Positions 1-11,407 of a stretch of DNA of 61,196 nt are shown piece after piece. Both the position numbers and the translations under genes were made by a program. Origin of the DNA: Anaeramoeba ignava (taxonomy: Eukaryota > Metamonada > Anaeramoebidae); contig JAPDFW010000032.1 of the NCBI GenBank assembly GCA_028826165.1, positions 1-61,196 on the forward strand, read 5' to 3'. Below the pieces are notes generated by a model. The model was given only the letters and a program-made list of their open reading frames with translations, had not been told where the DNA came from and ran no database searches. Within the stretch, counting starts at the first letter, position 1. Each line of letters opens with the position of its first letter.

Positions 1-676
1 ATCGTTCATTGTGAAATTGTGAGAATAATTTTCTGAACGCCTGAGATTTTCTAGTTTCATAAGTGCCAATTCAACTGAAAAGAAAGCATTTAGCATTTTT
101 GATTTCTTTTTGTGTCGTTTCTTTTCATCAATTAATAGGAAATCGCTTCGTTTTGATTAAAAACTTGGGGTTTTCTGAACGAATATTTTGCGATTGTTTT
201 ACCAAGAAAAATCAAATTTTCAGGAAGTGAAGAAAATTCTGAAATGGAATTTGCACTAAAATTCTTTTGCAAATGTTTCTATATTTTTGCTGTTTTGTTT
301 TTGACTTTGTTTTGGTGTTTTTGCGGGTGTTTCTGTTTTTAACTTTGCTGCAATTTTTCGTTCTCATTTGTTTTCGGTTCATTTTCACTTTTGTAATTTC
401 TCTTCATCTTCTTTATTACTTATACTTGAACTTCTTTGTCTTGTTTGATTTTGCTCTTTTTATTGCTTAAACTTGATGTTCTTGAACGAACTGAAACGTT
501 GTTATTGTTTTTATTCTTGTTTTTATTCTTATTCTCATTTGCTCTTTTGTTGAAGTGGTTTTGATGCTAAAAATGGGATTGGAGCCCTTTCCTAATTTCA
601 TCCTCTTTCTAATGGTGTTGATTTTGGTTGTTCTTTTTCTTTCTCACTGTCATCACTTTCATCTTCATTTTCATCT
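1..676. other. No confident gene
   Basis: This stretch is less repetitive than most of the window, but I found no convincing gene in it. Positions 598-676 probably belong to the acidic tail of the FKBP15-like gene on the minus strand, if a one-base homopolymer error is allowed. Upstream of that, short open minus-strand pieces (for example about 340-385, reading KEDEEKLQK before a stop) could be exons of a longer coiled-coil tail as in animal FKBP15, but no splice chain joins them convincingly. The plus-strand frame at 267-470 is Phe/Leu-rich, the usual mirror of A-rich coding or spacer, so I do not call it. Confidence 0.4.
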
Positions 677-3594
677 TCATTTTTCACTTTCATCATCACT
701 TTCTTGATTTTGATTTTGATTTTGATTTTTATTTTTATTTTTATTTTTATTTTCATTTTTATTTTCATTTTCATTTTTATTTTCATTTTCATTTGATTCC
801 TTTTTTTCTTTTTCTTCTTGTTTATCTTTTGTTTCTTCTTTTTCTTCTTGTTTATCTTTTGTTTCTTCTTTTTCTTCTTGTTTTTCTTTTGTTTCTGTTG
901 ATTCATTTGTTTGTTTATCAGCAATTTTAATTTTATCAATTGAAATATAAAATAAAAGTGTTGAATTTGGTGGAATTTTATCAACTGTATTATTTCCGTA
1001 TGCAAGTGAAGGTGGAATTAATAATATTCTTTTGCCTCCTTTTAGCATTTTCGGGATTCCTATATTCCAACCTTTTATAATTTCCAAATAAATTTTCAAA
1101 TAAATTTTCAAATGAATTTCCAAATAAATTTTCAAATGAATTTTCAAATAAATTTTCAAATAAATTTTCAAATGAATTTTCAAATAAATTTTCAAATGAA
1201 TTTCCAAATAAATTTTCAAATAAATTTTCAAATAAATTTTCAAATAAATTTTCAAATAAATTTTCAAATGAATTTTGAAATAAATTTTCAAATAAATTTT
1301 CAAATAAATTTTCAAATGAATTTTCAAATGAATTTTAATTTTAATTTTAATTTTAATTATAATTTTAATTTTAATTTTTATTTTGATTTTAATTTTAATT
1401 TTAATTTTAATTTTAATTTTAATTTTAATTTTAATTTTATATTTAATTATAATTTTAATTTTAATTATAATTTTAATTTTAAATTTTAATTTTAATTTTA
1501 AATTTTATATTAATTATAATTATAATTTTAATTTTATTTATAATTATAATTATAATTTTAATTTTAATTTTAATTTTAATTATAATTTTAATTTTAATTT
1601 TAATTATAATTTTAATTATAATTTTAAATTTAATTATAATTTAAATTTAATTTTAATTTTAATTTTAATTATAATTTTAATTTTAATTTTAATTTTAATT
1701 TTAATTTTAATTTTAATTTTAATTATAATTTTGATTTTAAATTTAAACCTTTTATTATCTTTTGTGATCCTAATTCAAATCTAAATGGTTTTTTTTTATC
1801 AAAACTTGAATCAAATTTTGGACCAATTTTATATTGAATAGAAGAATCAATTAACCAACCAGAATAAGAAACTTGAATTTGAGTTCCTGTTAAAATTGGA
1901 TCACCTTCTCCTTTACTTAAATCAAAAATTGAAACATCATCTTTTTTATAAATATCTGAATTAATTAAAATTTGAATAAGTGCTAATTGACTAACAAATT
2001 GTATTAAATCAGTTTGATTTTGAAATTTCATTGAAATATTTTGTCGATTATCATCAACTAATGCTAAAAAAACCTCTTTTTGTATCTTTTATATTTTTAA
2101 TATTAATTTTAATTTATTTTAATTTTAATTTTAATTTTTATTTTAATTTTAATTTCAATTTTAATTTTAATTTTAATTTTAATTTTAATTTTAAATTTAA
2201 TTTTAATTTTAATTTTAATTTTAAATTTTAATTTTATTTTTAATTTTAATTTTAAATTTTAATTTTAATTTTGGTTTTAATTTTAATTTTAATTCTAATT
2301 TTAATTCTAATTATAATTTTAATTGATTTTATAAATGAATTTTAAATTTTAAATTTTAATTTTTAATTTTAATTTTAATTAATTTTAATTCTAATTATAA
2401 TTTTTAATTTTAATTTTTGAATATTAATTTTTATATTAATTTTTGATTTTAATTTTTAATTTTAATTTTAATTTTAATTTTAATTTTAATTTTATAAATG
2501 AATTTTTATTTTTAATTTTAATTTTTAATTTTAATTTTAAAATTTAATTTTAATTTTAATTTTAATTTTATTTTTATATTAAATTTTAATTTTAATTTTA
2601 ATTTTAATTTTAATTTTTAATTTTAATTTTAATTTTAATTTTAATTTTAATTTTAATTTTAATTTTAATTTTAATTTTAATTTTAATTTTATTTTTATAA
2701 ATGAATTTTAAATTTTAATATTAATATTAATTCTAATTATAATTTTAATTTTAATTTTGAATATTAATTTTTATATTAATTTTTGATTTTAATTTTTAAT
2801 TTTAATTTTAATTTTATTTTTAATTTTAATTTTTATTTTTATTTTAATTTTAATTTTAATTTTAATTTTAATTTTAATTTTAATTTTTAATTTTTAATTT
2901 TAATATTAATTTTAATTTTAATTTTAATATTAATTTTAATTTTAATTTTATATTTTAAATTTTAATTTTAATTTTAATTTTTAATTTTAATTTTAATTTT
3001 AATTTTAATTTTAATTTTAATTTTAATTTTAATTTTAATTTTAATTTTAATTATAATTTTAATTTTAATTTTAATTTTGATTTTAATTTAAATTTAAATT
3101 TTAATTTTTATTTTTAATTTTAATTTTAATTTTAATTTTGATTTTAATTTAAATTTAAATTTTAATTTTATTTTAATTTTAATTTTTAATTTTAATTTTA
3201 ATATTGATTTTATAAATGAATTTTAATTTTATAAATAAAATACAGTATAAGAAATTGAAGGTTGAATTGAAATTCTAGAAACAGGAGGTTGATTTGGAGA
3301 ATAAATTAAAATAAAAAAATTCTTATAATTCAAAGAAGAAATAATTGAAGCAATTGTTTCACCGTATTCATCATATTTCTTTTTTGGCGGGGATTAAACC
3401 GATAAAATAGAATTCTAACATGTTATATAAAAAGTAATAATCTTTTCTTGAGGTTGAGGATTTTTTACTGGCTTTCTTATTTTTTTTTGATATGTAAATG
3501 ATATATTTTCATTGCCAGTTTTCTTGGCTTGATCACTCATTCCAAAAAGATTTGATAATCGTTGACTAGACTTTGCAGTATTTGGATAATCCAT
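677..3594 (-). CDS. FKBP15-like peptidyl-prolyl isomerase (WH1-like + FKBP)
   Basis: Proposed exons on the minus strand: 3594-3469, 3378-3244, 2073-1749, 1071-677 (about 326 aa). The N-terminus (RLSNLFGMSDQAKKTGNENI) matches the start of FKBP15/WAFL, followed by a WH1-like stretch (NFFILIYSPNQPPVSRISI). The FKBP fold spans about residues 130-250, with GDPILTGTQIQVSYSGWL, FELGSQKIIKGW, MLKGGKRILLIPPSLAYG and the final strand STLLFYISIDKI. The KGW codons are rebuilt exactly across the last intron (AAAG|GTTGG). Animal FKBP15 acts on early endosomes with actin; a similar role is inferred. The first junction is uncertain because a second WH1 strand may lie within the proposed 90 bp first intron. 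The C-terminal Glu/Lys/Asn/Gln-rich tail stops at a TGA that follows a 5-A run (680-684). Losing one A would extend the acidic tail to 598. Confidence 0.78.
1072..1748 (-). repeat. Intron 3 of FKBP15-like gene: 12-mer and hexamer arrays
   Basis: This 677 bp intron holds two abutting arrays. About 1080-1340 is a 12-base unit, written AAATAAATTTTC on the plus strand with AAATGAATTTTC variants, roughly 20 copies. About 1330-1745 is the AATTTT hexamer with AATTAT variants. On the transcribed strand the arrays are A-rich. The splice ends are GTTTAAAT and ATAAAAG. Confidence 0.8.
2074..3243 (-). repeat. Intron 2 of FKBP15-like gene: AAAATT hexamer array
   Basis: This 1.17 kb intron is almost entirely AATTTT/TTTTAA on the plus strand, which is AAAATT in the sense of the gene. 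Scattered ATAAATGAATTTT interruptions recur at about 2330, 2500, 2700 and 3215. The frame resumes cleanly on both sides (SISYT, then VFLALVDDN). Confidence 0.75.
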
Positions 3595-3784
3595 TAAATT
3601 TTTGGTTTTTAAAAAGAAAAATGAAAAATTAAAAATTGAAAAAAAAAAAATTTTTCGTTTTTAGAAAAGAAAATTTTGTTTGAATTTAAATTTGGAACTG
3701 AAATTCTTTCTCAAAAAAATTTCTTCTTTTCCTTCTTTTCATTTTTTTTCATTTTTCATTTTTCATTTTTCTTTTTACTTTTTA
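3595..3784. promoter_or_regulatory. Shared divergent promoter, FKBP15-like / F-box genes
   Basis: Only 190 bp separate the two start codons. The stretch contains A/T homopolymer runs, with poly-A near 3640-3650 and a run of TTTTTCATTTTTC units before the F-box ATG. No TATA-like or named motif is distinguishable in this composition; the promoter role rests on position. Confidence 0.4.
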
Positions 3785-6700
3785 ATGGATTCTTTTCTTT
3801 TTGAATTAAAAATTTTTAAAGAAAAAGGTGTTTGTTTAATTTCAAAAAAAGAATTTCAATTATTAACACAAGGAAATTTTTTAAATACATCAAAAAAAAA
3901 TCAAATTTCACCAAAAGAAACTAATTTAATTCTTGATCAACTTCCTCCAGAAAGTAGATTCAATTCAATATTCAATATTCAATTCAATATTTAATATTCA
4001 ATTCAATATTCAATATTCAATTCAATATTTGATTCAATTCAATATTCAATTCAATATTCAATTCAATATTTAATATTCAATTCAATATTTAATATTCAAA
4101 TCAATATTTAATATTCAATTCAATTCAAATCAATATTTAATTCAATTCAATTCAATTCAATATTTAATATTTAATTCAATTCAATATTCAATTCAATATT
4201 CAATTTAATATTTAATATTCAATATTTAATTCAATTCAATCTTTAATATTCAATATTCAATTCAATATTCAATATTTAATTCAATATTTAATTCAATTCA
4301 ATATTCAATTCAATTTTAATATTCAATTCAATATTCAATATTTAATTTCAATATTCAATATTTAATTCAATCTTTAATATTCAATATTCACCCAATATTT
4401 AATTCCAATATTTAATATTTAATTTAATTCACCACCAATATTTAATTCAAATATTTAATATTTAATTTAATTCAATTCCAATTCAATATTTCAATTTTAT
4501 TCAATATTTAATTCTATTTAATATTCAATATTTAATTCAATTCCAATATTCATTCAATTCCAATATTTAATATTTAATATTCAATATTCAATATTCAATT
4601 TAATATTCAATAATCAATATTCAATAATCAATTCAATATTCAATATTTAATATTTAATTCAATATTTAATATTTAATTCAATATTCACCAATATTTAATT
4701 CAATATTTAATATTCAATATTTAATATTTATTCAATTCAATATTTAATATTCAATTCAATATTTAATATTCAATATTTAATTCACCAATATTCAAATCAA
4801 TTCAATTTTAATATTCAATTTAATATTTGAATTTAATATTTAATTTAATATTCAATTTTAATATTCAATTTAATATTCAAAATCAATCATTTAAAATATT
4901 CAATATTCAAATTTTATTCAATTCAATATTCATATTCAATATTCAATATTCAAATTCAATATTCAAATCAATATTCAATTTCAATATTCAATTCAATATT
5001 TAATATTCAATATTCAATTCAATATTTAATATTCAATATTATTCTCCAATATTTAATATTCAATATTCAATTCAATATTTAATATTCAATATTCAATTCA
5101 ATATTTAATTCAATATTCAATTTAATATTTAATTCAATATTCAATCAATTTTAAATCAATTTAAATCAATTCAATATTCATATAATATTTAATTCATTCC
5201 AATATTCAATATATTTAATATTCAATTTAATATTCAATATTCAATATTCAATCCAATTCAATATTTAATATTCAATTTAATCAATATTTATTTAATTCAA
5301 TATTCAATTTTAATATTTATTCCAATATTTAATATTAAATATTCAATATTTAATTCCAATATTCAATTCAATATTCAAATCAAATTCAATATTTATTCCA
5401 ATATTTAATATTTTAATTCATTCAATATTCAAATCAATTCAATTTTTAACATTCAATTTTAATATTTAATTCAATATTTAATATTCAATATTCATTTAAT
5501 ATTTTAATATTCAATTTCAATTCACCCAATATTTTAATATTCAATTCATTCATTCAATATTCAATATTCAATTTAATATTCAATTTAATATTCAATTTAA
5601 TATTCAATATTCAATTCAATATTCAATATTTAATTCAATTCCAATATTCAATTTTCAATATTCAATTTAATATTCAATATTCAATTCAATATTCAATATT
5701 TAATTCAATTCAATATTCAATTTAATATTTATTCCAATTCAATATTTAATATTCAAATCAAATCAATATTCAAATAAATTCATTCAATATTCAAATAAAT
5801 TCAATTCAATATTCAAAATAAATTCCAATTCCAATATTTAATTCAATTCAATATTGAATATTTAATATTTAATATTTAATATTTAATTCCAATAAATATT
5901 CAATTCAATATTTTAATTCCAATATTCAATATTCAATATTCAATTCAATATTTAATTCAATTCAATATTTAATATTCAATTCAATATTCAATATTTAATT
6001 TAATTCAATTCAATTCAATTCAATATTTAATTCAATATTCAATTCAAATCAATATTTAATTCAATTCAAATCAATATTCATTCAATATTTAATATTCAAT
6101 TCAATTCAAATCAATATTTAATTCAATTCAATTCAATTCAATATTTAATATTTAATTCAATTCAATATTCAATTCAATATTCAACTCAATATTCAATTCA
6201 ATATTCAACTCAATATTCAATTCAATATTTAATATTCAATATTCAATTCAATTCAATATTTAATTCAATTCAATATTCAATTAGATATTCAATTCAATAT
6301 TTAATATTTAATTCAATTCAATATTCAATATTTAATATTCAATATTCAATTTATTTTTTATTTTATTTATTTTTTAATTTAATTACAAAAAAAAAATAAT
6401 ATAGTTTTAATTATGATTTGTCAATATTTATCTCCTGGAGCATTTACTAGATTGGGAATTACTTGCAAAGATTTTTACAATATTTTTAATGATCAAGAAA
6501 CTTGGAGAAAAATTGCAAAAATTTATCAAAATTTTTTCGTTTTTGATCGCTTTGAATTAGTACTTAATAATGATCCATTTTTCTTGGATAAAGAAAATTG
6601 CTTTGATTTAATTGGATTCCAAACAAATATTAACGAGGAAATTGAAAATATTTCAATCAGAAATCAAAATATAAATTTTCCAAATTTAGATCAAAAACAT

Positions 6701-6883
6701 TTTAAAGAAATAATCCAAAAAAGAGAAAAAAGAATTGAAAAATATTCTAATAATAATCAAACGGATAATTCAACAATTCTTGATGAAAAATTACATTATA
6801 GAGTTCCATTAATAAATTCAACAGAAGAAGAAAGAATTAAATTTATTAATTTATTAGAAAATCCAAAAAGAAGAAATGCTTGA
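3785..6883 (+). CDS. F-box protein (likely the N-terminal part of an F-box/TMEM185 fusion)
   Basis: Exons 3785-3953 and 6405-6883 join across a 2.45 kb satellite intron (GTAGATT..AATATAG). Joined in phase they give 215 aa. The junction rebuilds a textbook F-box, residues about 50-95: LPPEILIMICQYLSPGAF, then LGITCKDFYNIF and TWRKIAKIY. F-box proteins recruit substrates to SCF (Skp1-Cullin-F-box) ubiquitin ligases. The rest is a charged, Asn/Lys/Glu-rich tail ending at TGA 6881-6883. The next plus-strand coding stretch (7005-7748) has no ATG of its own and starts at a good acceptor. A GT at 6803 (after HYR, phase 0) would splice the F-box directly to it. Either this protein ends at 6883, or it continues as a membrane-bound fusion. 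Confidence 0.75.
3954..6404 (+). repeat. F-box intron: TTCAATA-type satellite
   Basis: This 2,451 bp intron is built from the short words TTCAATA, TTTAATA and TTCAATTCAA in irregular order, ending in a T-rich then A-rich stretch before the AATATAG acceptor. G is almost absent on the sense strand, apart from a few TTGAA or TTGAT words and one AGAT near 6285. It is flanked by coding sequence that joins into a perfect F-box, so it is certainly spliced. Confidence 0.88.
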
Positions 6884-7004
6884 AAAAGGCAAGAAAAATA
6901 TTCACTTTATTTTCTGAAGCAAAAATCAAATCAAAAAGAAAAATCAGAAAAATACGAAATATAAGAGTTTCCAAATTTGAATCAAAAACATATTTATATT
7001 TCAG

Positions 7005-7748
7005 TTTTTCCAAAAATGTATTAGTTTTGGAGCTTCAATTTATTTGATCTTGATTACTTTGAAAATTGAAAACAAAATCAATACAAAATTAAGTTATTTG
7101 ACTCTTTCCGTTTTGATTCCTTTGTTTCCTTTGATAGTTCTATTCTTAATTAATTTTGTGTTTGTGACTCTTGCAAAATTTGGATTGGATATTTATAATT
7201 TTTTTGTTTTATCTTTTACTTCAATTATGGTTTTTATTCAATTTCTTTTGATTGCTTTAAAAGTGGATGATTTTCTTAAAACTTCTTGGATTGTGATTTT
7301 TATCCCAATTCTCCTTGTCTTCGTGAACTTTGTAATTTATACAATTGTTATTCCAATAATCGAAGCTCATTTACAAAGAGAAGATTTTCTTTTGAGCATT
7401 TTTTTCTTTTTTTGGATCGTTTTCTTCATTTTCTTAGGTTTAAAAATTGATGAAAAAATCAAATGGAATTTTGGAATTATTTTTATTCCACTTTTTCTTC
7501 AAATTGTCGCTTATTTAATTTCACTTTTTCGACCTAGAACTTTGAGACAAATGAATATTTTTGCAATCATTTTATATTCTGTTATTTTTCCTTTTATTTG
7601 GATTGTAATTTCAATTTTGTTTATTCTTTATTTGGAAAAAATTGGAATTAATCATGTTTATTATCCTTTGATTCCTTTTTATTTTGCTTGTTTGATTCTT
7701 GATATTGGTTTTGTTATTCTTATTAAAAGAGAAATTCAAGAATTTTAA
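7005..7748 (+). CDS. TMEM185-like (Tmemb_185A) multi-pass membrane exon
   Basis: The open frame runs from the acceptor TTTCAG (ending 7004) to TAA at 7748, about 247 codons. It has about seven hydrophobic spans. Two copies of a motif typical of the transmembrane Fragile-X-F/TMEM185 family are present: FLLIALKVDDFLKTSWIVIF and FIFLGLKIDEKIKWNFGII. There is no ATG until deep in the frame, and none between 6884 and 7004, so this looks like a downstream exon. The upstream F-box gene offers an in-phase donor at 6803. Plants have RING proteins with the same membrane domain, so a ubiquitin-ligase link has precedent. The molecular role of the domain is unknown. A separate gene with a missed first exon is the alternative. 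Confidence 0.6.
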   Translation, partial: FFQKCISFGASIYLILITLKIENKINTKLSYLTLSVLIPLFPLIVLFLINFVFVTLAKFGLDIYNFFVLSFTSIMVFIQFLLIALKVDDFLKTSWIVIFIPILLVFVNFVIYTIVIPIIEAHLQREDFLLSIFFFFWIVFFIFLGLKIDEKIKWNFGIIFIPLFLQIVAYLISLFRPRTLRQMNIFAIILYSVIFPFIWIVISILFILYLEKIGINHVYYPLIPFYFACLILDIGFVILIKREIQEF

Positions 7749-7877
7749 TTCAAAATAAATAATAATTAATAATTGAATTTTGATTTTGATTTTGATTTTT
7801 ATTTTGAAAGAAAAAGAAAAATCTTTTTTTTTTTGAAAATTTGATTAAAAAAAAAAAGTTTCATTGATTAATGAAAA

Positions 7878-10800
7878 TTAATTTGAAACGATATTTTTTT
7901 GGAAATAATCAATGAATAAAAGAAGAAAACTTTTATCTTCTGATTTAAAAGTAGCATTTAAAAAATTTTGATTTAAATCAACTATAATTTCAATAAGAAC
8001 AAAATAATTTGTTTGAGATTTTTGAGAATAAGTATAAATTTTAAGTTGATTTCCAACAACACCAGAAGCCATAACAAAAATACGGTTAGAAATTAATTTC
8101 TTTTCAAAATCAGATTTGTTTTGTATTTTTGATTGAAGTTGGAATTTATGAGTTTTTTGATTTTGAATATTGACCCATTTTTGTTGATAAGATTGTGGGT
8201 TAATTTCAGCTACTTTTTCAAGAATATGTTCTTGAGTAGTTTTTTTAGGAGGTTCTGAATAAAGATCTCCAAGTAAATCTTGTTTTTTTGTTGGTGAAAC
8301 AAATTGATTTTGATTTTGATTTTGATTTTGATTTTGATTTAAATTTTGATTTTGATTTTGAAGTAAATTATCATCTTCACTTGAATCTTCATTTGAATTT
8401 TCATTTGAATTTTCATTTTCATTTTCATTTTCATTTTCATTTGAATTTTCATCTTCATTTTCATCTTCATCTTCATCTTCATCTTCATCTTCATCTTCAT
8501 CATCTTCATACTCATCTTCAATTTTCTTTTTTTGTAAATTAATTTGATCATATGGTTTTCCATAAATAACAGAAAGTGTATTGAATTCAAACATCAATTT
8601 TTCATGAAGTTCAGTTAAATCTTCTTCAACAAAATTTCGAAGTTCTTCTTTTTGACTCAAAACAATTTTTTTTGCCTTTTCAAAATCTGTACTTAATAAT
8701 CTATAATAAAAAATAGCTTTATCATGAACATCAACATGTGAAAAATCATTTGTTGCTAAATCAAGCAATTTGCCAAGAATTTTTTGGCATTCAGGAGGTC
8801 TTTTAAAAAATAATTTCATAAGAGCGTTTAATAATTGAATTTTAACAAAATAAGATTGTTCCGATTTGTAATCCTCGACAAAAGCCTCGAGAACATATGG
8901 AGCGTCAAGGAAATTCTGGCCAAACTCGCCAAGCATCCAAATCAAAGAAGCCTTTGCTTCTGGATCTTTGATTGTTTGGATGTCGATTCTTTTGAATTCG
9001 TTGAAAAACTCTTGCGCAGAATCGGGATGAATTCTGATAATATCCTTAAGAATAGAAAGGACGCTTTCCGTTAAATAACTGATTTCAAGTTCGATAAAGG
9101 AAAACAATTGAACCACAACAATGTCAGTCCAAAGAGGGAGTTTGATTGTGATTCTTCCGATCACTGTTATTCCATATTTCGCAATCTCAGGCGAATTATT
9201 TGGATCGGTTACATAATGAGATAATTCAACAATAATTTCTTTGAAATTTTTCTGTGTTGTCAAAACACTTAAAATATCCATCTTGATTTTTTTTGTATAA
9301 TCTGGATCGTTCATTCTCAAATAAAATTTCTTAAAATCATCTTGCCAAATTGTGGGGAATTGAGTTGCAATTAAAAAAATGTGTTTGAGAACTGAGAAAG
9401 AAGATTCTTTATGAGATCCAAGAGAAAGCGTTAATAACGGAATTTTGAGTCTTTCATAAATTTGCTGTTTGAGTTGTGGCAGATCCTCAGTCATATTTAA
9501 AAACACTTTTGCTGCCGCAAGCGACAATGCACTGTTGACATTCTGCAGCGAATTTTCTAGGAGATTCATGATATCAAAGCATTCTTGTTCGGATTCTGGA
9601 GCATATTTAGCTGCCAATTGAAGAACTATTATTTTTCCCCATTCAGTGAAGTCATCCAATCGATTCAATAAATGTATCATTATTTGTCTGTTTAGTGACA
9701 TTCCTCCTTCATCCATTAATATTTCATTCAGTGCGACTATAGAATTTATTACAACTTGTGCGTCGATATCTCGAAGCATTTCGTATAATTTTGTGATGAT
9801 ATCGCTCCCTTTTACAAGTGTTTCTTTGATTTTGTATAATTTGATTGTGGATATTACTGCTACTCTTCGTACATATGCTGCTTTGTCAACAAGTCCAGCT
9901 CTGATTGGTGTTGGCAAGTATTCAATCAATTTTGGGTGTTGTCTAAATAATTTCCAAATAATTTTTCAAATATTTTAATTTTAATTTTAATTTTAATTTC
10001 AATTTTAATTTTGATTTAAATTTTAATTTTAATTTTGATTTTAATTTTAATTTTAATTTTAATTTTAATATTAATTTCAATTTTAATATTAATATTAATT
10101 TTAATTATAATTTTAATTTTAATTTTAATTTTAATTTTAATTTTAATTTTAATTTTAATATTAATATTAATTTTATAAATGAAATTTAATTTTGATTTTA
10201 ATTTTAATTTTAATTTTAATTTTAATTTTAATTTTAATTTTAATTTTAATTTTAATTTTGATTTTAATTTTAATTTTAATATTAAATTTTAATTTTAATT
10301 TTAATTTCAATTTAATTTTTAAATTTAATTTTAATTTTAATTGTAATTGTAATTTTAATTTTAATTTTAATTTTAATTTTATAAATGAATATTAATATTA
10401 ATATTAATTTTAATTTTAATTTTTAATTTTAATTTTAATTTTAATTTTTAATTTTAATTTTATAAATGAATTTTAATTTTAAATTTAATTTTAAATTTAA
10501 TTTTAATTATAATTATAATTTTATAAATGAATTTTAATTTTAATTTTAATTTTAATTATAATTTTAATTTTAATTTTAATTTTAATTTTAATTTTAAATT
10601 TAATTTTAATTTTAAATTTAATTTTAATTTTATAAATGAATTTTAAATTTAATTATAATTTTAATTTTAATATTAATTATAATTTTGATATTAATTTTAA
10701 TTTTAATTTTAATTTTAATTTTAATTTTAAATTTAATTTTATAAATGAATTTTAATTTTAATTTTTTACAAAGATGATAAAGAACGTAAAGCTAATCCTC

Positions 10801-11212
10801 TAATCATAGGATCACTGTTATTACAGTCATTATGCAAAGTATTAATAGCCAGAAGTGATAATGAAGGTTTTTTTCTAGCATAAGTTGCAAGATATAGATA
10901 AATCATTTTCTTTTGAACAATATCAGTTGTTTGACAAGCCTAATACATAAAATCAAAACCAATTTTTTATTGACATTCATTTTTATGAAATGGAATATTT
11001 AATTAATATTTATTTTCATTATCAATTTTTTATTAATTTTTTATCAATTTTTTAATTTTTACAGAAACAACATCAGTAAATAAACTAGAAACATCAACTC
11101 CAAGTGTCATTGCGCCTATTATTTTTTGTAGAACATCTCTTCTTTTAGTAAGATCATTGGATGAAGTACTTTGAAGTAGTTGTCTATAATCATATGGATC
11201 TGGTTTTGACAT
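7878..11212 (-). CDS. AP4B1: AP-4 complex subunit beta
   Basis: Exons 11212-11063, 10939-10770 and 9942-7878 give 794 aa; every junction is GT..AG and in phase. The trunk (residues about 1-570) is the HEAT-like beta-adaptin solenoid. Signature stretches are [51 protein letters not shown] and [13 protein letters not shown], then [13 protein letters not shown] and [13 protein letters not shown]. The DAPYVLE and LSVIYGKP forms favour AP-4 over AP-1/2 beta. The hinge (about 577-690) is an Asp/Glu/Asn/Gln tract. The last 100 residues (from QKWVNIQNQ) resemble a beta appendage platform domain without a preceding sandwich domain, as expected for AP-4. AP-4 sorts cargo at the trans-Golgi network. The gene is divergent from WDR11. 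Confidence 0.88.
9943..10769 (-). repeat. AP-4 beta intron 2: AAAATT hexamer array
   Basis: This 827 bp intron is AATTTT/TTTTAA on the plus strand, with several TTTTATAAATGAATTTT interruptions (about 10175, 10380, 10465, 10525, 10635, 10740). The codon for Leu in SLRQHP is split across it (TT|A). Exon 1-exon 2 intron 10940-11062 is ordinary and short. Confidence 0.82.
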
Positions 11213-11407
11213 TTAAAAAAGAAGAAAAAAATTTCTTTTAATTTCTTTTAATTTCTTTTTTTTTTTATTGTTTTTAAAATGAAAGGAAAAAAATGAAAAA
11301 AAAAAATTGAAAAAAAAAATTAATTTTTAATTAAAAAAAAAAGCAAAAAAAAAAAAAATTTTTTCATTTTTTTCCTTTTTTTAAAAAGTAAAAAATATAA
11401 AATAAAA
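11213..11407. promoter_or_regulatory. Shared divergent promoter, AP-4 beta / WDR11
   Basis: The 195 bp between the two ATGs consists of long A and T runs (for example poly-A/poly-T about 11280-11390) with no other recognisable element. Its promoter role is inferred from the head-to-head arrangement. Confidence 0.4.

Noticed and set aside
267-470. Open plus-strand frame rich in Phe, Leu and Val
   Set aside because: It is the mirror of an A-rich minus strand, has no family resemblance and no codon pattern of the real genes here.
3378-3468. Reading the FKBP15-like WH1 region straight through this 90 bp
   Set aside because: The straight frame has TAG and TAA stops. A GTAAAA..AAAAAAG intron is in phase, although the peptide ITFYITC suggests part of it may once have been coding.
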